This document shows positions 6,813-10,072 of a stretch of DNA of 10,072 bases, in pieces. Position 1 is the first letter of the stretch. Every line of letters begins with the position of its first letter. The translations under genes and the position numbers were made by a program. The notes beneath the pieces were generated by a model. The model saw only the letters and a program-made list of their open reading frames with translations, ran no database searches and had not been told where the DNA came from. The DNA comes from an uncultured Anaerolineaceae bacterium (lineage in GTDB: Bacteria; Chloroflexota; Anaerolineae; Anaerolineales; Anaerolineaceae): assembly GCA_937897615.1 (NCBI GenBank), contig CALCNO010000195.1:1-10072 (forward strand), read 5' to 3'.

Positions 6813-7458
6813 AATCAGCGCCACCATCGAAGACTACCTCAGTCTTCTTTATATCTCGGAACGGGATGGCGAACCGGCCAGCGGCGCCCGGCTTGCCGAA
6901 CTGCTGGGCGTTTCTGCGCCCACCGTCACCAACACCCTCAAGCGCATGAAGCGCGACGGCCTGATCGACATGGACGAAACGCACCTGCCGCGCCTCACCG
7001 CTGAGGGCGACCAGTCGGCGCGCACGGTGCTGCGGCGCCACATGCTGGCCGAGTGGCTGCTGGTGCGCCTGGTTTCCTGGGCCAAGGTGCACGATGAAGC
7101 TCACGGCTTTGAGCACACCATCTCTGAAGAGGTGGAAGCCGCCCTGCTGGAGGAACTCAAACAGCCGGAGACCTGCCCGCACGGCAACCCGCTGCCCGGC
7201 TTTGAGGCCGCCACCGCAGATTGGATCCCGCTGACGCAAATTAAGCCCGGCGAGGCGGTGACAGTGCGCCGCGTTCACGAACTGGCCGAGGAGATTCCCG
7301 GCCTGCTGCAATTTCTGGAAGAGAACGGCATCAAGCCCGGCCAGGTGGTGCGCGTCAATGAGGTGTTGCCGTTCAATCAAACGGTCACGCTGCTGGTGCA
7401 AGAGAAACCCGTCACGCTGGGCTTTTCCATCGCCAGAAAGATTTTCGTGGAACCTTAG
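6802..7458 (+). CDS. DtxR/IdeR/MntR-family metal-dependent transcriptional regulator
   Basis: A 218-residue three-domain repressor of the DtxR type. The N-terminal winged helix spans about 1-65 with the recognition helix in VSAPTVTNTLKRMKRDGL (37-54). The dimerisation and metal domain (about 66-140) has H80, E84 and HDEAHGFEH (97-105), then CPHGNPLPG. The C-terminal FeoA-like SH3 domain covers about 145-218. Such proteins bind Fe2+ or Mn2+ and repress uptake genes when metal is plentiful. The primary site looks mixed: D11 aligns with MntR Asp8 rather than DtxR Met10, and H101 replaces DtxR Cys102 or MntR Glu99. E104 and H105 are conserved. Divergence from feoABC argues for iron. I chose the ATG at 6802 because it gives the family's normal N-terminus. 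The gene is followed 11 bases later by xdhC. Confidence 0.95.
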   Translation: MTDKISATIEDYLSLLYISERDGEPASGARLAELLGVSAPTVTNTLKRMKRDGLIDMDETHLPRLTAEGDQSARTVLRRHMLAEWLLVRLVSWAKVHDEAHGFEHTISEEVEAALLEELKQPETCPHGNPLPGFEAATADWIPLTQIKPGEAVTVRRVHELAEEIPGLLQFLEENGIKPGQVVRVNEVLPFNQTVTLLVQEKPVTLGFSIARKIFVEP

Positions 7459-7469
7459 GAAGGGACGCC

Positions 7470-8510
7470 ATGCAGGAACTCGTCGCATCGATTGAAAAGT
7501 GGTTTGGACAGGGCAAGCAGGTGGCACTGGCAATGGTGGTGCGCGTCAAGGATTCGGCGCCGCGCGGCATTGGCTCCAAGATGGCTGTGAGCAGCGCCGG
7601 CGAGATGGAAGGCTCGGTGAGCGCCGGCTGTGTGGAAGGCGCAGTGGTGCAGGAAGCCCAGCAGGTGCTGCACACCGGCAAACCCGTGCTGGTCAAATAC
7701 GGCATCTCGGATGAACAAGCGTTCTCCGTGGGCCTCACCTGCGGCGGCACCATTGAGGTGCTCATTCGTCCGTTCTCTCCTGCCGAGCTGGCAGAGGTAC
7801 GCCTCTATCTGGAAAGCGGGCGCTTTTTTGCCCAGGGGGTGCTGCTGGATGGCAGCGACATGGGCAAGACGGCCACGATCTTCCCGGAGGAAGACCTTTT
7901 GCAGAAGCTCGGCCTGGCTGGCGCGGCGCTGCCGGAGGAAACCTCGCTGGCAGAATTGTTCCGCGACCAGCAGACCCGCCAGCTTGAGCTGCGCCGCGGC
8001 GCAGAAACCCTGACCCTCTTCTTCAACATTTTCCCGCTGCCCTCGCGCCTCATTGCCGTGGGCGGGGTGCATACGGCCATCGGCCTGCTGCGCATGGCCA
8101 GCGCGTTTCACTTCCGCACCATTTTGCTGGACCCGCGCAAGGCCTTTGCCAACCGCGAGCGCTTCCCTGAGGTGGATGAACTGCTGCCCGAGTGGCCGCA
8201 GGAAGCGCTGCCGCGCCTGAACCTCGACGAAGGCTGTTACTTCGTCACCCTCTCGCATGACGACAAGATCGACATGCCCGCCGTTGAATTTGCCTGCCGG
8301 AGCAAGGTGCGCTACATCGGCATGCTGGCCTCGCGCAAGAACGCCGCCCGCCGCCGCGCGGAATTGCTGGCCGGCGGGTTAAGCGATGAGCAGGTGGCGC
8401 GCATTCACAGCCCGGTGGGGTTGGGCATTGGCGCGCGCGGCCCGGAGGAGATTGCCCTCTCCATCCTGGCAGAGATGGTGGCGGTGCGCAACGGCATCGT
8501 CACCCCCTAG
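7470..8510 (+). CDS. XdhC/CoxI-family molybdenum hydroxylase maturation protein
   Basis: A 346-residue XdhC/CoxI-family protein. The N-terminal domain carries DSAPRGIGSKMAVSSAGEMEG (28-48), SVSAGCVEGAVVQEA (49-63) and LTCGGTIEVLI (89-99), all family signatures. The C-terminal Rossmann-like domain starts at RLIAVGGVHTAIGLLRMAS (193-211) and ends with SPVGLGIGARGPEEIALSILAE (314-335). Known members bind molybdenum cofactor and hand the sulfurated cofactor to xanthine dehydrogenase-type or CO dehydrogenase-type enzymes in the cytoplasm. The glycine-rich loop is AVGGVH rather than the usual G-x-G-x-hydrophobic form. The ATG at 7470 has a strong AGGAAGGGA (7457-7465) overlapping the dtxR stop region, so the gene is very likely co-transcribed with dtxR. 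No molybdenum hydroxylase gene is in the window, so its client is unknown. Confidence 0.92.
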   Translation: MQELVASIEKWFGQGKQVALAMVVRVKDSAPRGIGSKMAVSSAGEMEGSVSAGCVEGAVVQEAQQVLHTGKPVLVKYGISDEQAFSVGLTCGGTIEVLIRPFSPAELAEVRLYLESGRFFAQGVLLDGSDMGKTATIFPEEDLLQKLGLAGAALPEETSLAELFRDQQTRQLELRRGAETLTLFFNIFPLPSRLIAVGGVHTAIGLLRMASAFHFRTILLDPRKAFANRERFPEVDELLPEWPQEALPRLNLDEGCYFVTLSHDDKIDMPAVEFACRSKVRYIGMLASRKNAARRRAELLAGGLSDEQVARIHSPVGLGIGARGPEEIALSILAEMVAVRNGIVTP

Positions 8511-8536
8511 CGCGGCCAAAAATATCACTCAAAAAC

Positions 8537-8567
8537 AAACGACGGTGTGGATAAAGCACCGTCGTTT
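8537..8567. terminator. Bidirectional rho-independent terminator
   Basis: AAACGACGGTG (8537-8547) and CACCGTCGTTT (8557-8567) form a perfect 11-bp stem with a 9-base loop. The plus strand continues TTGTATT after the TTT that ends the stem. The minus strand continues GTTTTTG. It sits between the convergent xdhC and mgtC stops and can serve both. The rest of 8511-8604 holds nothing else recognisable. Confidence 0.85.
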
Positions 8568-8604
8568 TGTATTCGGGTTGGCTGTGGCGGGGATTCCCGC
8601 AAAC

Positions 8605-9273
8605 TCAATTGAGGCGGTAACGCGTGACGCCGGTGATCTTTTCCAGCCCGGCGCGCAGGTCTTCCATCGGGTCGTCGGCGATGGTCTTGACGACCACGTT
8701 GGCGGTGTAGCTGTCCTGCTTGATGTCTGTATCCAGGCTGATGGACAGCACCTTCTTCTTCATTGCCTTGAGCATTTCCAACAGGTCTTCGGGCAGATGT
8801 GGGTTATGCGCGGCCGTCACCGAGACGGTGATGGTTTCGTACCCTTTGATCCACTTTTTCTCCAGCACGTTAAGCAGCACCAGAATGGCCAGCAGCATGC
8901 CGGTGGTGGCAATGGCGGCAAAGTAATGCCCCGCGCCCACTGCCAGGCCCACCATCGCATTGGTCCACAAACTGGCCGCGGTGGTCAGCCCCTTGATGCT
9001 GGTGCCGTAGCGCATGATGGCGCCGGCGCCCAAAAAGCCGATGCCTGAGACCACCTGCGCCGCCAGGCGGGCGGGGTCGCCGTTGGGAACCAGCGGCTGA
9101 AATTGCATGGCCAGATTGATGGAGATGGTCATGGCCAGGCAGGAGCCGATGGCGAGAATGGTGTGCGTGCGCAGCCCGGCGGGTTGATTCTGGCGTTCGC
9201 GTTCGTAGCCAACGATCATGCCCAGTGCGGCTGAAATGGCAAGCCGGATGATGATTTCCTGTTCACTGATCAT
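8605..9273 (-). CDS. MgtC/SapB-family membrane protein
   Basis: A 222-residue inner-membrane protein. The N-terminal MgtC domain has MIVGYERERQNQPAGLRTH (19-37) and the diagnostic SGIGFLGAGAIMRYG (76-90) followed by SIKGLTTAASLWTNAMVGLAVGAG (92-115). About four to five membrane helices fit in residues 7-137. A soluble C-terminal domain (about 145-222) resembles the ACT-like tail of MgtC. MgtC is known for survival at low magnesium and, in Salmonella, for inhibiting the F1Fo ATPase; most family members are uncharacterised. It is not itself shown to transport Mg2+. The ATG at 9273 has AAGGA six bases upstream. The gene lies 17 bases after the ThyX-like gene, so they are probably co-transcribed, and it ends at the shared terminator. 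Confidence 0.92.
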   Translation of the reverse strand: MISEQEIIIRLAISAALGMIVGYERERQNQPAGLRTHTILAIGSCLAMTISINLAMQFQPLVPNGDPARLAAQVVSGIGFLGAGAIMRYGTSIKGLTTAASLWTNAMVGLAVGAGHYFAAIATTGMLLAILVLLNVLEKKWIKGYETITVSVTAAHNPHLPEDLLEMLKAMKKKVLSISLDTDIKQDSYTANVVVKTIADDPMEDLRAGLEKITGVTRYRLN

Positions 9274-9290
9274 AATTATTCCTTGGGTTC

Positions 9291-10072
9291 CTATTGTACT
9301 GCAAAATACTTCTCCTCGATGCTTTGCCAGGTTTCTGAATTTTCGCAGAACAGATAGGGGGCAAAGGTGGGCAGGGTTTGCTGGATCTGCTCGGCCATGC
9401 GCAGCGCCAGGCGCCGCACCGAAAAATGCGCATTGGGCGCGGCCCGCAGGTTGATCAGATGGATCAGGCTGCGCAGGTTGGCCGTGAGCAGAAAACGGCG
9501 TTTGAAGGCGTTGGGCAGGGCATAAGCGCCGATGCCGGGTTTAACGGCTTCGGCCGCTTTGAAGAACGCAGTACACTCATTCATCAGGGCAGCGTATTCG
9601 CTGCCGCCGCCGGCCTGCTCGATGGCGCGGGGCAGGGTGTAGCCCAACTGTGGGGTGAACGCCTGCGTGGTGAGGGTGGCCATGCGGTGGCGTTTGATCT
9701 CGTACCAGGCGCCCTGGTCAACGGTGATGTCGAACGTGAAGGAAGAATGTTCCACCTCGCGCAGGGGGGCGGTAAAGCGGTCGCACCCGCCGAAGAGGAC
9801 TCTGGCAAGCTCCTGTTTTTGCGGCTGCCTCATGGCGTCCACCGCGGCAATGCACTGCGCATAGTCACTACTGCCGAAGCGGTACAGCGCTGCCGCCAGC
9901 ACGTTCTTTTCCAGCTCCGCAGAAGCGCTCACCAGGCGGCACCAGTCTGCGGCGAGCGCCTGCGGCACTGCGGCGCTGCGCGCGGCTGCGGCGGCGCTGG
10001 CAGGGTAGGGGTTGGCGTTGGCGTACTTCACCAGGGTGGGCACGCAGCGCTGCGCCACTGCCTTCACCTCGG
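9291..10072 (-). CDS. ThyX-like (FAD-dependent thymidylate synthase family) protein, C-terminal domain (5' end off window)
   Basis: About 259 residues are visible and the frame stays open to the right edge. The fragment begins with the text EVKAVAQRCVPTLVKYANANPY, which looks like the end of a first ThyX domain. A second domain follows with REVEHSSFTFDI, then KRHRMATLTTQAF (at about 9695-9657), and NLRSLIHLINLRAAPNAHFSVRR near the end. That is the ThyX fold order. The catalytic signature RHRxxSxxxxSxR is eroded: the two serines read Thr and Ala, and the last Arg reads Thr. This matches what I recall of double-domain ThyX-like proteins of about 500 residues, in which only the first domain could be active; that first half is not visible. 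A GTG at 10067 is internal rather than the start. The gene lies upstream of and probably co-transcribed with mgtC. Confidence 0.75.
   Translation of the reverse strand, partial: EVKAVAQRCVPTLVKYANANPYPASAAAAARSAAVPQALAADWCRLVSASAELEKNVLAAALYRFGSSDYAQCIAAVDAMRQPQKQELARVLFGGCDRFTAPLREVEHSSFTFDITVDQGAWYEIKRHRMATLTTQAFTPQLGYTLPRAIEQAGGGSEYAALMNECTAFFKAAEAVKPGIGAYALPNAFKRRFLLTANLRSLIHLINLRAAPNAHFSVRRLALRMAEQIQQTLPTFAPYLFCENSETWQSIEEKYFAVQ

Noticed and set aside
6742..7533. Minus-strand frame opposite the DtxR-type regulator, and a similar one at 7455-8258 opposite xdhC
   Set aside because: Both oppose strongly recognisable proteins and carry no motif of their own.
8537..8567. Hairpin between xdhC and mgtC as a small RNA or repeat element
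   Set aside because: Its position between convergent stops and the T-runs on both sides are fully explained by a bidirectional terminator, and no second copy is seen in the window.
10065..10067. GTG at 10067 as the start of the ThyX-like gene
   Set aside because: The frame remains open upstream to the window edge and the sequence there reads as the tail of a preceding domain, so this is more likely an internal valine.

Overview
The window is GC-rich, has short intergenic gaps and is packed with bacterial genes. The degenerate methylase-like protein, the tandem ThyX-like protein and the FeoABC/DtxR cluster suggest a Chloroflexota (Anaerolineae-like) genome. That placement is recalled from protein style and was not tested. 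Nine protein genes can be supported, two of them cut by the window edges. No rRNA, tRNA, CRISPR array or insertion sequence was seen.

Layout, left to right. (1) Positions 1-2083, minus strand: the 694 N-terminal residues of a large protein built like a zinc-ribbon adenine-specific DNA methylase but with an eroded catalytic motif. (2) 2136-4060, minus: two membrane subunits of a dipeptide/oligopeptide ABC importer (DppC, DppB type) joined by a 4-base overlap. (3) A strong hairpin terminator at 4083-4110, then 4143-6681, minus: a complete ferrous iron uptake operon feoA-feoB-feoC. (4) 6682-6801: a compact divergent control region with a 16-bp palindrome and abutting promoters. (5) 6802-8510, plus: a DtxR-family metalloregulator, followed 11 bases later by an XdhC/CoxI-family protein. 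(6) 8511-8604: a bidirectional terminator between convergent genes. (7) 8605-10072, minus: an MgtC/SapB-type membrane protein preceded by the C-terminal half of a ThyX-like protein that runs off the right edge.

How the genes work together. The best-supported unit is iron homeostasis. The DtxR-type regulator probably senses intracellular divalent metal and binds the shared intergenic region. There it would repress feoABC (GTP-gated Fe2+ import) and probably its own gene. The regulator's metal site is a mixture of DtxR-like and MntR-like ligands. The XdhC protein shares its operon, which hints that molybdenum hydroxylase maturation (enzymes that also need Fe-S clusters) may be tied to iron status. 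The dpp genes lack their binding protein and ATPases here, so their substrate cannot be assigned.

No clearly new system is visible. The most promising leads are the methylase-like protein at the left edge, whose partners lie outside the window, and the dtxR-xdhC pairing.
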